Assembly (NCBI GenBank): GCA_944739405.2
Contig: OX123187.2
Coordinates: 37,986,394 to 38,050,393 of the forward strand
Source of the DNA: Euclidia mi
Lineage: Eukaryota > Arthropoda > Insecta > Lepidoptera > Erebidae
DNA: 64,000 nt
Reading direction: 5' to 3'
Position numbers and translations under genes: made by a program. Shown here piece by piece: positions 53,661 through 64,000 of the stretch (position 1 is its first letter; each line of letters opens with the position of its first letter). A model generated the notes under the pieces. The model was not told where the DNA came from. It did not search any database and saw nothing but the letters and a program-made list of their open reading frames with translations.

Positions 53661-53875
53661 ACTAGCCGTTTCCCGCGGTTTCACCCGCGTCCTGAGCGAA
53701 CTACTTCGCGTACCCAAAAAAGCCTAATATTTTACGGACCCCTACTTTTAAAAAAATAAAATATAGCCTGTAGTACTCGCAGATAATGTAGCTTTCTAAT
53801 GGTGAGGGAATTTTTAAAATCGGTCCAGTAGTTTTTGAGTTTATCCATTACAAACAAACAAACAAAAATACAAAT
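53661..53875 (+). repeat. 'ACTAGCCGTTTCCCGCGG' dispersed repeat
   Basis: Starts AACTAGCCGTTTCCCGCGGT, contains GAACTACTTCGCGTACCC and AAATCGGTCCAGTAGTTTTT, and ends in CAAACAAACAAAC. Same family as 28438-28620. Confidence 0.75.
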
Positions 53876-53899
53876 CTTTCCTCTTTCCGATTGCTTCAG

Positions 53900-54175
53900 A
53901 GGGTTCGGTCAGGGCCTCATCTCCGGCTTGCCTTTATTGGCTTGTTGGAGTGGATTACTAAGAGTGCCCGCAGGACCCTCGACTCTGGCTTGCCTTGGTC
54001 GCCCGGCCAGAGGGAAGCCACAAGAGCTATTTGCTCGGGGGTGGAAGTGTCATTGTGAAGGGCGTAATTACGGGGAAACCCGCTCCGGGCCTCCGTGGTC
54101 ACGAGGCCTGCGATCAGGCGCGGTCCGAAGGGGGGGGGGGGTCACAGGGGACATGACCCCCCCCAAAATCTAAGG
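53900..54175. repeat. GC-rich segment with G and C homopolymers
   Basis: Contains CTGGCTTGCC-type repeats (CCGGCTTGCC, CTGGCTTGCC) and GGGGGGGGGGGGTCACAGGG followed by CATGACCCCCCCC, a local inverted repeat. An open frame of 112 codons crosses it but shows no protein motifs. Resembles 14371-14470 in style. Confidence 0.45.
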
Positions 54176-54791
54176 TCAAATTGAAAAATCTCAAAAATTT
54201 GCCAAATAATAAAAGGAAATTTCTAGCTATCCCCTAACAGCGATAAATTTATAGTTTGCTGACTCTATCTAGTGGTGTTTTTATGAACTACGTACGATGG
54301 CAAAAATAACTTGGAAATTACATCTAGTTTAGAAACAAGGAACCGAACTACGTAGTTTTGGTAATCCTAGCAAAATCGATTTGCGTCGTTATGATAAAGA
54401 TTGTCTAACAATATTCTAATAATGTAATTTGTCGGTTTATTGTAAAGATTCAAGATAAAGGCTGTCTACTTATTGTGCATTGTGATTCTTGTTGTTAAGT
54501 TTTGTGATTGAGGAAAAATTAAAACATAACTTAATTGTCGAATACTTACTACATATAATTTAATTTGAAGAACAGAGCTTCATATAATGATAATTTTATA
54601 ATAATGGTAAGTCATTGTAAGTAATATCGAGCCTTTCCCGACATTTTAGCGCAACCGACAAAAACAAAATTTTACAGAAGGTTTTTTTTTTAATATTTTT
54701 ATACAGAAATGTGCTAATAAAGTAAAATTTGATGTACATTAATGATTTTTAGACTTTTACATGTATAATTAATAAAACTACAAATATAATT
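54176..54791. other. No gene recognised
   Basis: AT-rich; nothing supported. Confidence 0.45.
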
Positions 54792-54798
54792 AGTATTT

Positions 54799-55766
54799 AG
54801 GGTTGGATTTTAAAACGAGTCGCCTGAATTTGGACTATGGGTGGTGTAGGGGGCTTAAGGGAGTTAGTCTTAATCCCCTCAAAGTAATTCTGGCAGCCGG
54901 AGTTGCGTCTAAATATTTTTAAACAATTTCCAAAAATTCTTAAATACTTTGGCAATTATTCAAAACGGAACGTAATTTTTATGCTTTAGTACAGTTTTTC
55001 AAATGTAATTTTTAGGTTTTATGTCAAAAACGTAAAACGAAACGCAACCCGCCATTTTGGATGGATGATATTGACAGCTAATGTCAGTGCGTCATTTCTT
55101 TGCTTTCGAGTGCCTAGGTTAGGTGCGACTGTAATTGAAGAAACTAAATAGTGTTAAGTTCTCTTCTGACCCTTAATCCGAAAATAGAACATCGGTGTGT
55201 ATGGCACTGCCAACTTCCACATTCTTCACACTAGTTTAATAAACTAAGGTTGACGGAGCCCTGCTTCGCAGGGCTCCTATTTTCGCATTAAGGGTCGAAA
55301 CAGAACCTAACATAACCTATTTAGTTACTTATTACAGTCGCACCTAACCCTAGGTACTCGCAAGCAATGACGCCCAAATTTGACATTAGCTGTCAATATA
55401 ATTCATGCAAGATGGCGGTTGCGTTTCGTTTCACGTTTTCACATAAAACCTAAATATCGCTTTTATTGATTCCACTAGTTTAATAAACTGAGGTTGACGG
55501 AGCCCTGCTTCGCAGGGCTCCTAATTTCGGGTTAAGGGTCAAAAGAGAACCTAACACAACCTATTTAGTTAATTTCACATAAAACCTAAAATTACGTTCC
55601 GTTTTGCATATTTGAATCAAGATTTGTTGGAAATTGTTTAAAAATATTTAGACGCAACTTCGGCAGCCAAAATTACTTCTAGGGGATTAAAACTAACTCC
55701 CTTAAGCCTCCTACACCACCAATACCCTCAAATTCGGGCGACGCGTTTCGAAACCCGACCCAACCA
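54799..55766. mobile_element. 968-bp palindromic element (fold-back MITE)
   Basis: Most of the left half is the reverse complement of the right half. Outer blocks GGGTTGGATTTTAAAACG / CGTTTCGAAACCCGACCC, then GGTGGTGTAGGGGGCTTAAG and GCGTCTAAATATTTTTAAAC each have an inverted partner. AGTATTT at 54792-54798 and 55767-55773 is a candidate target duplication. A sub-block with the perfect hairpin GAGCCCTGCTTCGCAGGGCTC occurs twice in direct orientation (about 55230-55330 and 55470-55570). No protein. Confidence 0.82.
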
Positions 55767-55773
55767 AGTATTT

Positions 55774-56119
55774 TCGGCGGGTGAAAATGGAGAGGGGGGA
55801 ACCCGAACCTTCCCCCCTACTCACCCAACCACTCACAACCCCTTAAAATGGCGACGTATTTCGAAATTTTTAACAGTATTTACGCTATAAATGGCGATCC
55901 AGATAACTATTTTTTATTAGTGAGTGACCCCCTCCAAAATTTCAGGCTGCGACCGCGCCTGCCTGCGATGGCGAAACCGGTGCCGCACCGCTCTACACCC
56001 CTAGTCGCTCACACCGGTGTTGTTTATGGCAGAGTTTGTTTGCCTTGGCGGTTATCTAAAGAGGGCCCATCCCGTGAGTTGGCGAGTCACCGCCTGCCCC
56101 TTTTCGACATACTATAAGA
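55774..56119. other. No gene recognised
   Basis: An 89-codon open frame at 55848-56117 has no recognisable motifs and is not called. Confidence 0.35.
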
Positions 56120-56800
56120 GTATTTAGAGCAGGTGCCGTTTTCTATCCATAGTGTTCACCTAGACCAATCCATTAAACATCCATCCCAATAGCCCAGGTT
56201 AATTAGGTTCCATACAAGTAGCAATAGTCTTGCACCTGCTGCGGCCATGAAGTTATAGATAAACATGGAGACCGCACTCCGAATACCTACTTGAAGCTCA
56301 AATGATGTATCGCTATCTCGCTCACTGTGGTCATACCATCTCTTTTCAACCAACCACTGCCATATTGACAAGATTTACTTGACATATGGTGGCCAATGTT
56401 GCCACATTACCAAATCCTTAGGAAATGGGATTATAATTCACTGTCTCGCCAACCATGATTATAAGCGTTCGAGACCTACAATATTGGGAGTTTTAACAAG
56501 TGATTGGATTTCAACTCTTGATTTAAATACACTTTAATTGACCGTGTAAACTTCTGATTTGCTTAATATGTCGGCTCTTTTTAAGAGCTTACTCGGAGAT
56601 TTTAATAAGAAGATAGCAATACTAAATCCACGCTAAAATGAGAGGTCAGACCACAGAGAGTGAGATAGAGAAATGTAGGTATTTGACTCAAGGCTTTGTT
56701 GCAGCTGTGGCCTCCATGTTTATCTATACCTTCGTGGCTGCGGCTAATCCGTGACTGCACTTAATAGTGCAGTTATGGAGGCGCCTCAGCAGGTATCACA
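56120..56800. repeat. Old element with inverted repeats
   Basis: GCGGCCATGAAGTTATAGAT with AAACATGGAGACCGC at 56240-56275 is inverted at 56703-56742 (GTGGCCTCCATGTTTATCTA with TACCTTCGTGGCTGC). Spacing and divergence suggest an old TIR element; edges not defined. Confidence 0.5.
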
Positions 56801-56984
56801 TCACACTCTAGATTAAAACTCTCAAAGGGCCTCTGTGCGTTGGACCTATGTCTCCGTGTACGCCTGCCAAAGGGCCGGTTATTCTTTTAATATCAAAGGT
56901 TAAAAGAATAGCCGTGGTAGAGAAACAAATTTTCATACAAATAAAAACAAAAACACAGAACAAAATACATTAGTGACCTTAATA

Positions 56985-58740
56985 TTCGGAAATTAAAATT
57001 AGCACTCTGTCTAATTCAAAAACCTTCCCTCGGCACCGGGACCGGAGCAATGTATACGGGACCAGTGCATCAGGAATGGAGTCTGGCTTCCCTGCAATAT
57101 TTAGAAGGATGCTATTGGGGCTTCTAAGCATTCTGCTCATCAAAGATGCAGTTCTCTTGCGTATGATCGCTTTAAAGCTGTCTATGTTTGCCTCAGCAAA
57201 CATGCTTGACGCGTTACAAAACCGCGGAAGCCCCAATAGTACCCGGAATCCCGGAATGCGTTATTGTATTGCACGCGAAGAGCGTAGTAGGTTCTCTGCG
57301 TATATCTGAGCCACAGGCTGTAGGTGTAAAAAGTCTAGCAGTATGCCTTGAACAGAGTAATTTTAACTTCCTTAGTACACCTAGCAAACCTGCGGACCCG
57401 CATATTGCATCGAACTGACAACGCCCTTCGTTCCCTCTCTACATCAATATCATCACCTAGGTCCTCATTCAAAAGGTGTCCTAGGTATTTAAACTGTGAC
57501 ACCCTTTTCAGTGTCACCCTGTAAATGTAAACTGGCGGGACAGCCTCAGGTTTTCTGCAACTTATTCGAAAAATCATAGCCTCGCTTTTCCCGACTCGCT
57601 TTTTTGTAAAGTAGGCCATGAGCAGTGGCATATTGTTCACACACTGTAAGCAAACGTATCAACAGACGGGCTCAGCAATGCCATGTCATCCGCGTAGCTG
57701 ATACTGTTGATAGTCTTACCATCAACAGAATATCCAACACCAGTGCTACTGAGCTTCTCGATCAGCTGATCGATGTATAGACTGAAAAGCGCTGGGGACG
57801 TCACCTTTTACCTCACACCACACCTCAGCCCATAGGTACTAGCCAGAAAATGCACGCGACCATCTTACCTGATTTATTTGGTGGCCATACCAGTACTGGA
57901 GAAGGCTGATTAGCTCATGAGGTGTGGATTTCTCCCGCAATTTTGACCATAGAGGTCCAAAATAAGCAGCATATACAGGGGTGTTTCTATCTGTGTTTGA
58001 GTGCCAGAATAGCAGTTTCGGTCGATAACCCTGCTCTAAAGCCGAACTGAGAATCATGTGGTTTAAGCTGCTCAGTCATTCTACGCTCAATCACACAATC
58101 AAGAACCTTGGCTATTACGGTAGCTATGGATATAAGCCTATAGTTATCCTTGTCTACCACATCCTTGCTTTTACTCTTGACTATTGGTAAAACTATTGTT
58201 CTCATCAGTTCTGTTGGTAAATAGGAATGCCGCACACTAAAGTTAAATAGCATAGATAAAACCCTCGGCAGATGCGGACCAGCACGTTGTAAATGTTCTA
58301 TGCTGAGGCCATCATGTCCTGGAGATTTACCCCTGGTCAAAGATTTAAGAATGCTTTTTTATTTCTTTTGCTGATATATTCAATGGAATTCCAGACATGA
58401 TATCATGCGTGACATGTTCCTGACTGATGTCAACTTGATGCGGCGTTATTTCTCTAGGTTCAGTCACGCCGTCGACATTCATAGGAACTGCAGCTCTTGG
58501 GTTTAATCTGCGAGTGGCTTTCCAGAAATTTTAAAAATTCTTATTATTTGTGCTCAGTTGCCAAAATATTAATTTTAATTTGCTCGTCATTGTTCTGGCA
58601 GTATTTTAATCTCTGCTTAAAAATCATTCGCGCGTCTTTCATTTCTTCAAATATCAACCCCGTGCGAGGTTTACCATCCTCCACCCAGTTCAGAAAAGCC
58701 CTTCCAGCATTACTATGAGCGGCCATCCTATGACAGTGCG
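56985..58740 (-). pseudogene. LINE reverse transcriptase, multiply frameshifted
   Basis: Read from 58740 downward: MAAHSNAGRAFLNWVEDGKP, then GKSPGHDGLSIEHLQRAGPH and NYRLISIATVIAKVLD, FGFRAGLSTETAILALKH (RT fingers), QYWYGHQINQVRWSRAFSG. Next come SYADDMALLS in a broken frame near 57690, SEAMIFRISC, VSQFKYLGHLLNEDLGDDID, and the C-terminal end SMFAEANIDSFKAIIRKRTA with SRMLRSPNSILLNIAG. The clade is not resolved by eye. Confidence 0.85.
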
Positions 58741-58759
58741 ATGTTTTCTACCAACTCTC

Positions 58760-59515
58760 ACTGCACTAAAATTGTGTAATGCTGCTTTCCGGAGCCGCAT
58801 ACCCCTTATTTATTTTCATATTCATACATAGCAGCATAATCTCAACATTAGTCTTGGTTTTAGCTGAAAATATTTATATTTTCTACATAAATATTCATAC
58901 ACTTCGGTGAAAAACATCAATTTAAGCATAGTTGCTTTTACTTGTATTTAAACCAAAACGATACGATCACTGATGTTGTGGAAAAACAATTAAAGCTACT
59001 TAATCTCTTTTAATTGAATTAAAATCTGCACAAATGCGATAGATTATGTTCTGTTAAAAGCAAGTAGAACTACTTACTTTCTTTTTAATGTGTAAGATTC
59101 TAAGTACTTACCAATAATCCAGCAAAACCAGAAACATTTAAAGAATTTTAGTTTGTATTAGTACAATGCTTCAGTATGTTCAGAGTGTAAGCAAATTGCA
59201 ACTAAAATAAGATGTGAAACTGAATGTGTTTTTGATTGCAAGGCTTCAAAAAAATCATACAGGTATAAGACTTTAGCTGTTATTGAATGCAGAAGTTACC
59301 TAAAAGCTTGTATTATAATTGTTTTTTTGCGTATCTATTTCGGAAACTATGCATCCTATCGAAAAATCGGTTTTACCTGTAGATAAAGCTCAAAAAGTTG
59401 AGTAGATTGGTGTAAATAACTCATTTTTGTAAAAAAGTGTAGGTAATCGGTTTTACCAATAAAGGGACGATATGTTAATTGTTTATTACGACCAAGATTA
59501 CGACATTTTGTGAAT
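58760..59515. other. No gene recognised
   Basis: AT-rich. Two near-copies of 'ATCGGTTTTACC' occur at about 59367 and 59449. Nothing else supported. Confidence 0.4.
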
Positions 59516-59519
59516 GTCA

Positions 59520-60577
59520 GCGGACAAGAACCGCAAATTCATAAATTTCCTAGGTAATTTATAAACATTCGTAGGATTTTAAAAGAGAGATTAATTGCAT
59601 TATTTTACGCCCAGATTTTCGGAAATTGATAAACTTACCGAATTCATGCGTAAAATAATAAGTAAGCAATAGGTAATCAAACGCCATGTGCGCTCTGATT
59701 GGTTGAATAGGTCACGTGTTCCATTTTCTTACTCTCCACCGCCATTAGTCGCCACTTCACTACATGGTATAAAACAAAGTCTGTCTTCTGTCTGTCTATC
59801 TCTATGTACCTATGCTTAAATCTTAAATACTACGCAACGGATTTTAATGCGGTTTTTTTTAATAGATAGAATGATTCAAGAGGAAGGTTTGTATGTATAA
59901 ATGACGCGGGCTAAGCCGCTGGCGACGTCTAGTTAACGAATAAACCGGAACTATAGCGATGTTTATGAGGGCGCCTGTTTTTGTGTTCAGGGTCACGAGA
60001 AAACCTAACATAACCTATTAAGTTGAACGATGGCGACCTTCATTATCACCGACCGACCAATCAGAGAGCAGTGTATTATTTGCCGTATTATAAAGAAGCG
60101 TAAAATTAAAAGCTCTTTTGTGATTGGTCGAAACTCGAACCGTTTAGAATCTTACGAATGGATTACCGTTAGTTTATAAATTTACCACGGGACGTCGCAA
60201 ACAAATTTGCGAAAAAGTAAGCGTAAAATAATACAATTTATCTACCGTTTAAAATCCTACGAAAGTTTATAAATTTCCTAGGAATTTCCCACCAAGATGG
60301 GTGCATAGGGTTCCCACCAAGAACTTAGGGTCCCAAGCCAACCTCACCTGCAAGTGGTGCACCTGCCGATCAACGGACGAGGCCCTGGCAAACAAAATGT
60401 GCCAATAAGCGGCAATAGGCTCGCCACCTATTACGTGGGATCAAAACACTGGCGAAAAGTGGGCGTTTACTATGCCTCTGCCTACCCCTTCGGGGAAACA
60501 GGCATGAGTCTATGTATGTATGTATGAAATAACAAGAACCGCAAATTTATAAATAAATTTGCGGTTCTTGTTATTTT
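59520..60577. mobile_element. Inverted-repeat element with nested SINE
   Basis: CAAGAACCGCAAATT at 59526 and 60535 has the inverse AATTTGCGGTTCTTG at the right end. A 62-bp block at 59550-59612 (CCTAGGTAATTTATAAAC to ATTATTTTACGC) is inverted at 60228-60290. The right end also contains a perfect 24-bp-arm hairpin (60529-60576). GATTGGT / ACCAATC words mirror each other at 59697 and 60055. A SINE end (60340-60531) lies inside the right arm, and an 'ACTAGCT'-type repeat (59770-59935, minus) in the middle. Confidence 0.65.
60340..60531 (+). mobile_element. SINE 3' half with RTE-type tail
   Basis: GCGGCAATAGGCTCGCCACC, TTACGTGGGATCAAAACACT, CTCTGCCTACCCCTTCGGGG, then AAACAGGCATGAGTCTATG and TATG repeats. 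Same 3' half as 45955-46370; the head is missing or too diverged. Confidence 0.8.
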
Positions 60578-60579
60578 CC

Positions 60580-61060
60580 GGTGACATAAATAACAACAAA
60601 AGTTGCAAAAAATCCATTGAACTTCACGTTGTTGTCAAATAATAACATTTTGAATTTTCCACTTTTACGGGAGTTTCATAATGTGATGCGCGTTGTCACT
60701 TGACTACTGAAATTATGGGACTCATTCCTAGTTTCTTACTCAGACTTATTCCTCCTATAATACGAATCATTAAATAATAATTTTAATATATTTTGATTCC
60801 TGCTTTGTCTTATAGATTTAATTCCTTTATATTTAAAGAGAAATCGACAAGGTACAATCAACAATGCAATGCCTTAAAATATATTTATTTAGAATATGTA
60901 TTTTGTTTATTTCAATTTCTACTAAATTTGGTACCAATTTTTACATGACTGCTCAAAAAAGGTGTATTGTTTTTAGGATGCATTAATGTATGTATGGGTG
61001 CTTCTTCTCTGCGTTATGTTTTCGGGGAAAGCATTTTTACAACTGGAGAACACCGCATTT
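60580..61060. other. No gene recognised
   Basis: AT-rich DNA; a 68-codon open frame at 60967-61173 crosses the hairpin below and is not called. Confidence 0.4.
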
Positions 61061-61067
61061 CACTATT

Positions 61068-61143
61068 AGGCGGGTCCACACAGACCGAGCAGCCTCGCGC
61101 GGAAAATGCTTCGCGAGGCTGCTCGCTCTGTGTGGACCCACCT
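61068..61143. mobile_element. 76-bp hairpin MITE with ATT target duplication
   Basis: AGGCGGGTCCACACAGA, GAGCAGCCTCGCG and the inverse CGCGAGGCTGCTCG, TCTGTGTGGACCCACCT form nearly the whole element around a GGAAAATGCTT loop. ATT at 61065-61067 and 61144-61146. Looks like a minimal deletion derivative. Confidence 0.75.
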
Positions 61144-61390
61144 ATTGACGTTCAGCTGTTGTCTCATTTGTAACGTCATTTTTGGATAAGAGAGAGGGGT
61201 CCATATTGGCTCACCTAAAGTTCTTTACATTGATCTATTAATGTTACCTCAATGGTTCTTTACCCGAAATTGTTGTTCCTAACGATTTGTAATCCGAATG
61301 ATCACTCTTCCTAAAAATTTTCATCCTAAAGTTTTCATTCATACTATTTTAGTGCAACCGGCGATGTTCATAACACTCATGTTTCCGAAA

Positions 61391-61588
61391 ATTGTAATTA
61401 ATAATATTATTAATGTAAATATATTCAAACTCCTACTGTTTTTTATCATAACGCTTTTACCCCTAAACATAATTACCATAATATTTTAAATTGTAATTAA
61501 TAATATCATTAATGTAAATATATTTAAACTCCTATTGTTTTTTATCATAGCGTTTTACCCCTAAACATAATTACCATATGGCCAATTG
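61391..61588. repeat. 99-bp tandem duplication
   Basis: Units start at 61391 and 61490 (ATTGTAATTAATAATAT), with few differences, ending CCCCTAAACATAATTACCAT in both. Confidence 0.88.
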
Positions 61589-61589
61589 C

Positions 61590-62058
61590 AATTACAATAT
61601 ACCATTTATATGGGTAATAAAAAATATATGACACTTTTACCACGACACTTTTAGCCTTTTATTTAGGTGTTTTATACGATAGAATCGAGAAAGTTAACGA
61701 TTTGCAAAAATAACAATTTTATGGCTAAATTTTTGTACGTCCTCGCGCCGTAGCGCCCCCAACTCCAACCCCAACCACACTCCAACCGAAATTCATTAAA
61801 CACGACTCATTTACGGTTATGTTTATGGCCTGGGAGTTTATACCGCAGTTTTAACCGTATCTAAAACAATAACTATAGGACCGATTCGGTTCTGGTCACA
61901 GTTCTAACCTAACCTAAACCAATAATTATGAATAGGACTGATTCGTTTCTGGAAGTTGACCATTGTACTATTGTGTATTTGTACCATGGTACTATTATTC
62001 TTTTAAGTTATACATGTTATGTGAAAATAAAGTTACTCAAAATTTATGTATATAGTAC
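61590..62058. other. No gene recognised
   Basis: Non-coding flank of the gypsy LTR. Confidence 0.45.
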
Positions 62059-63349
62059 TGTTACGAGCTGGGGTTCGGTGATAAATTAATATACACTATG
62101 CCAGAAAAACTGCACTTTATTCACTTACACAATAACACTAGATACACACACTTAATTTTTCAACACTAATAAAACTCACTATTCACACCACTAGAAACAC
62201 CACTAAATACTTCCGAATTACTTCCTTCGCTTGATGATTATCGCTCCGATAGGTATTCAATTGTAACTATATCTGTGTCGCGCGTTTACGCGGTATTTAT
62301 ACCGGCCGGAACACATAACTAGCCTTTTCGAAACAACTCACGAAATTTCTGGTAACGTGTAACGTGTTTCTAGATTTGTGTAATTGTTCTATTTACACCA
62401 ACGCCATCTATTAGAGGATAGATGAAACAGCTTTAAACAACCGATACATCTAATCTAATGGTGGTTAATATAGCATATAGCACAATAGCACAGCACGCTA
62501 ATTTTATTTCGCATCTAATAGCAAGTTCGTTCGGCTCTCGTTCGTGCTATAAAATAGCATATAGAATCAAATATCGCGCCGACGCGACGGCACATCGCAC
62601 TTCGCACGTTCGCAGCGCTGTGAATTGCGATATTTGCGATCAGTCTTCGCGTGCTAACGCGAGCAGCCAGACGTGAACTTACGTAGCGTGCGAATTTTAG
62701 CTGTTCGACGGCTCGCGCGATTTAAGTAGGCATATAAGTACGCGACTTATTTTACGTTCTCAAAAGTTAAGTGTTTTGTGTTTGATTAAAAAAACTGTGA
62801 TAGGACACGTAATACTGTGTATCTATGAATGATCTATGTAACGTGTGTTAAAATGATTTAAATAACTCAATATAATTATATACAGTCCTAAGCCTGAAAA
62901 GTATGAAGGAAAATTAATTGACTTATTTATTATTAATAAGTTGGTTAATATTAGTTTCTTGTGCATAATGATTACATTTTATACTTAGAATAAATGTACA
63001 AATATGTATATGTATTGTTTATTCATGTGTAACATTACAGTTGACCATGTTATCTGCCCCACGCGTTAAGTCTTAAGACTCGTTAGGCAAATAGCATGTT
63101 TGTCGACGCTATATGGATAGCGCGACAGCGCGCTGAACCGTACATGTGCTAAAACTAGCGGTCACAGGAAGGGTGTTGACGCTTCGGACGATAGCATGCT
63201 ATATTATAGCATTTTTAATAGCATGCTAAAAAAATTTAGCATATAGTTCATAGCATGCGATTGATAAATAGCAGATTCGAACATCATTAATCTAATCTCA
63301 TCTAGTTCTCCCATTCACTGATAGATGGCGTTATTTTCAATTCGTAACA
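62059..63349 (-). mobile_element. Gypsy-type 3' LTR split by a hAT element
   Basis: Bounded by TGTTACGAG and TTCGTAACA (TG...CA ends, inverted TGTTACGA). Adjacent to its pol-side boundary the minus strand reads AAGAGGGAGGCCG, a purine-rich primer tract. Without the 834-bp hAT insertion and its 8-bp duplication the LTR is about 449 bp. It follows the integrase reading from the right edge on the minus strand; the 5' LTR would lie beyond this window. Confidence 0.85.
62456..63289. mobile_element. 834-bp non-autonomous hAT element, copy 2 (in the LTR)
   Basis: Flanked by ATCTAATC at 62448-62455 and 63290-63297. Identical by eye to 51296-52129 over all 834 bp at a constant offset of 11,160. Its different target duplication shows an independent insertion, not a segmental copy. 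Confidence 0.93.
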
Positions 63350-63362
63350 CGGCCTCCCTCTT

Positions 63363-64000
63363 AAACGTGTTCGTCTCGAACATCATTGGACCCATAGTAA
63401 CGAGCCAACCGGTCCACATGAACTATCTTCGGTGCACCTCGCGACCCTTTCTGGATTCGATAGGGGACGTCGTTCATCCTGGTAATTATGCGATATGGCC
63501 CGTCCCATCTGGCTTGTAACTTAGGCGATTTTCCTTTGCTTCGTACTGGGTTATGAAGCAACACCAATGATCCCTCATCGAAGCCTTTGTTGTTCGCCTT
63601 CCGATAGTAGCGAGTCTTCATCTTCTCAGACATCTGTTGTCCTGACTCCCTGATGTGTTCATATACATCGTTCATCTTGTTGCGTAGCTCGGTCGCGTAA
63701 TCCGTTATATTACGTGAAGATTCTGGCGGAATACCGGTGATTAAGTCTGCTGGTAAACGTAATTCTCTGCCAAAATTGGCATAAGCTGGTGTTACTCCTG
63801 TGGTTTCGTGGACCGCACTGCGATATGACAGAAGGAATGGTTGGATGTGCTTGTCCCAATCTCTTTATTTGCTCTCCACGACCTTCGCCAGGTACCTTTC
63901 CAGTGATTAGTTAAATCGTTCAACCATGCCATCTGATTGCGGGTGATAAGCCGTGGTCTTGGTTTTATGTGCACCCATCACGCGACAAGTCTCCTTGAAC
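63363..64000 (-). pseudogene. Ty3/gypsy pol 3' end: integrase C-terminal part, runs off the window
   Basis: From the right edge on the minus strand: TCRVMGAHKTKT, AYHPQSDGMVERFN (catalytic Glu), then a stop, RYLAKVVESK, another stop, RDWDKHIQPFLLSYRSAVHE and TGVTPAYANFGRELRLPADL. The frame continues as LRNKMNDVYEHIRESGQQMS, YYRKANNKGFDEGSLVLLHN, PKLQARWDGPYRIITRMNDV and KIVHVDRLARYY (the GPY/F module and its following motif), stopping at 63361. Two in-frame stops indicate decay. The remainder of pol lies outside. Confidence 0.88.

Noticed and set aside
53835..54173. 112-codon open frame in GC-rich DNA
   Set aside because: Composition-driven; contains G and C homopolymers and no protein motif.

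Overview
This is an animal nuclear window, almost certainly from a moth or butterfly. Coding sequence is sparse and broken by introns. The intergenic DNA is AT-rich and packed with tRNA-headed SINEs, RTE-type LINE ends, Ty3/gypsy and BEL/Pao fragments, and PIF/Harbinger-like MITEs of the kind common in Lepidoptera. No bacterial genes, rRNA, CRISPR array or convincing free-standing tRNA gene was seen.

Host gene. One ordinary host gene is supported: a very-long-chain 3-hydroxyacyl-CoA dehydratase (HACD/PTPLA family) on the + strand. It has four coding exons between 7260 and 31501 that join in frame to 229 codons. Its 18.5-kb second intron and 3.9-kb third intron are filled with repeats.

1-7 kb: an orphan THAP-type exon, a 2.1-kb inverted-repeat element with a decayed DUF7869-like ORF, two MITE families (one nested in the other) and a SINE. 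9-31 kb (HACD introns): SINEs, dispersed 'ACTAGCT' repeats, a 23-unit 57-bp satellite that looks derived from a SINE head, a LINE interrupted by a 1.3-kb DNA element, several hairpin MITEs and an RTE LINE. 32-37.5 kb: pieces of LINEs, BEL/Pao and a DDE transposase.

38.3-47.6 kb: the most structured object in the window is a 9.3-kb PIF/Harbinger transposon with TIRs, a TGA target duplication and both canonical genes. The Myb/SANT-like protein (+ strand, 5 exons) and the HARBI1-like DDE transposase (- strand, 4 exons) are convergent, with stop codons 50 bp apart. Each gene carries one small frameshift. Five younger insertions sit in its introns, including a long-arm fold-back element with a perfect 9-bp target duplication.

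47.6-64 kb: a second inverted-repeat element related to the one at 1-3 kb, loaded with LINE and gypsy debris; two apparently identical 834-bp non-autonomous hAT elements 11 kb apart; palindromic MITEs; another LINE; and the 3' end of a gypsy LTR retrotransposon whose LTR is split by the second hAT copy.

Reading depended on splice joins, target duplications and inverted repeats found by eye. Repeat edges given as round figures are approximate. Superfamily names rest on termini, target duplications and recognised protein motifs, not on searches.
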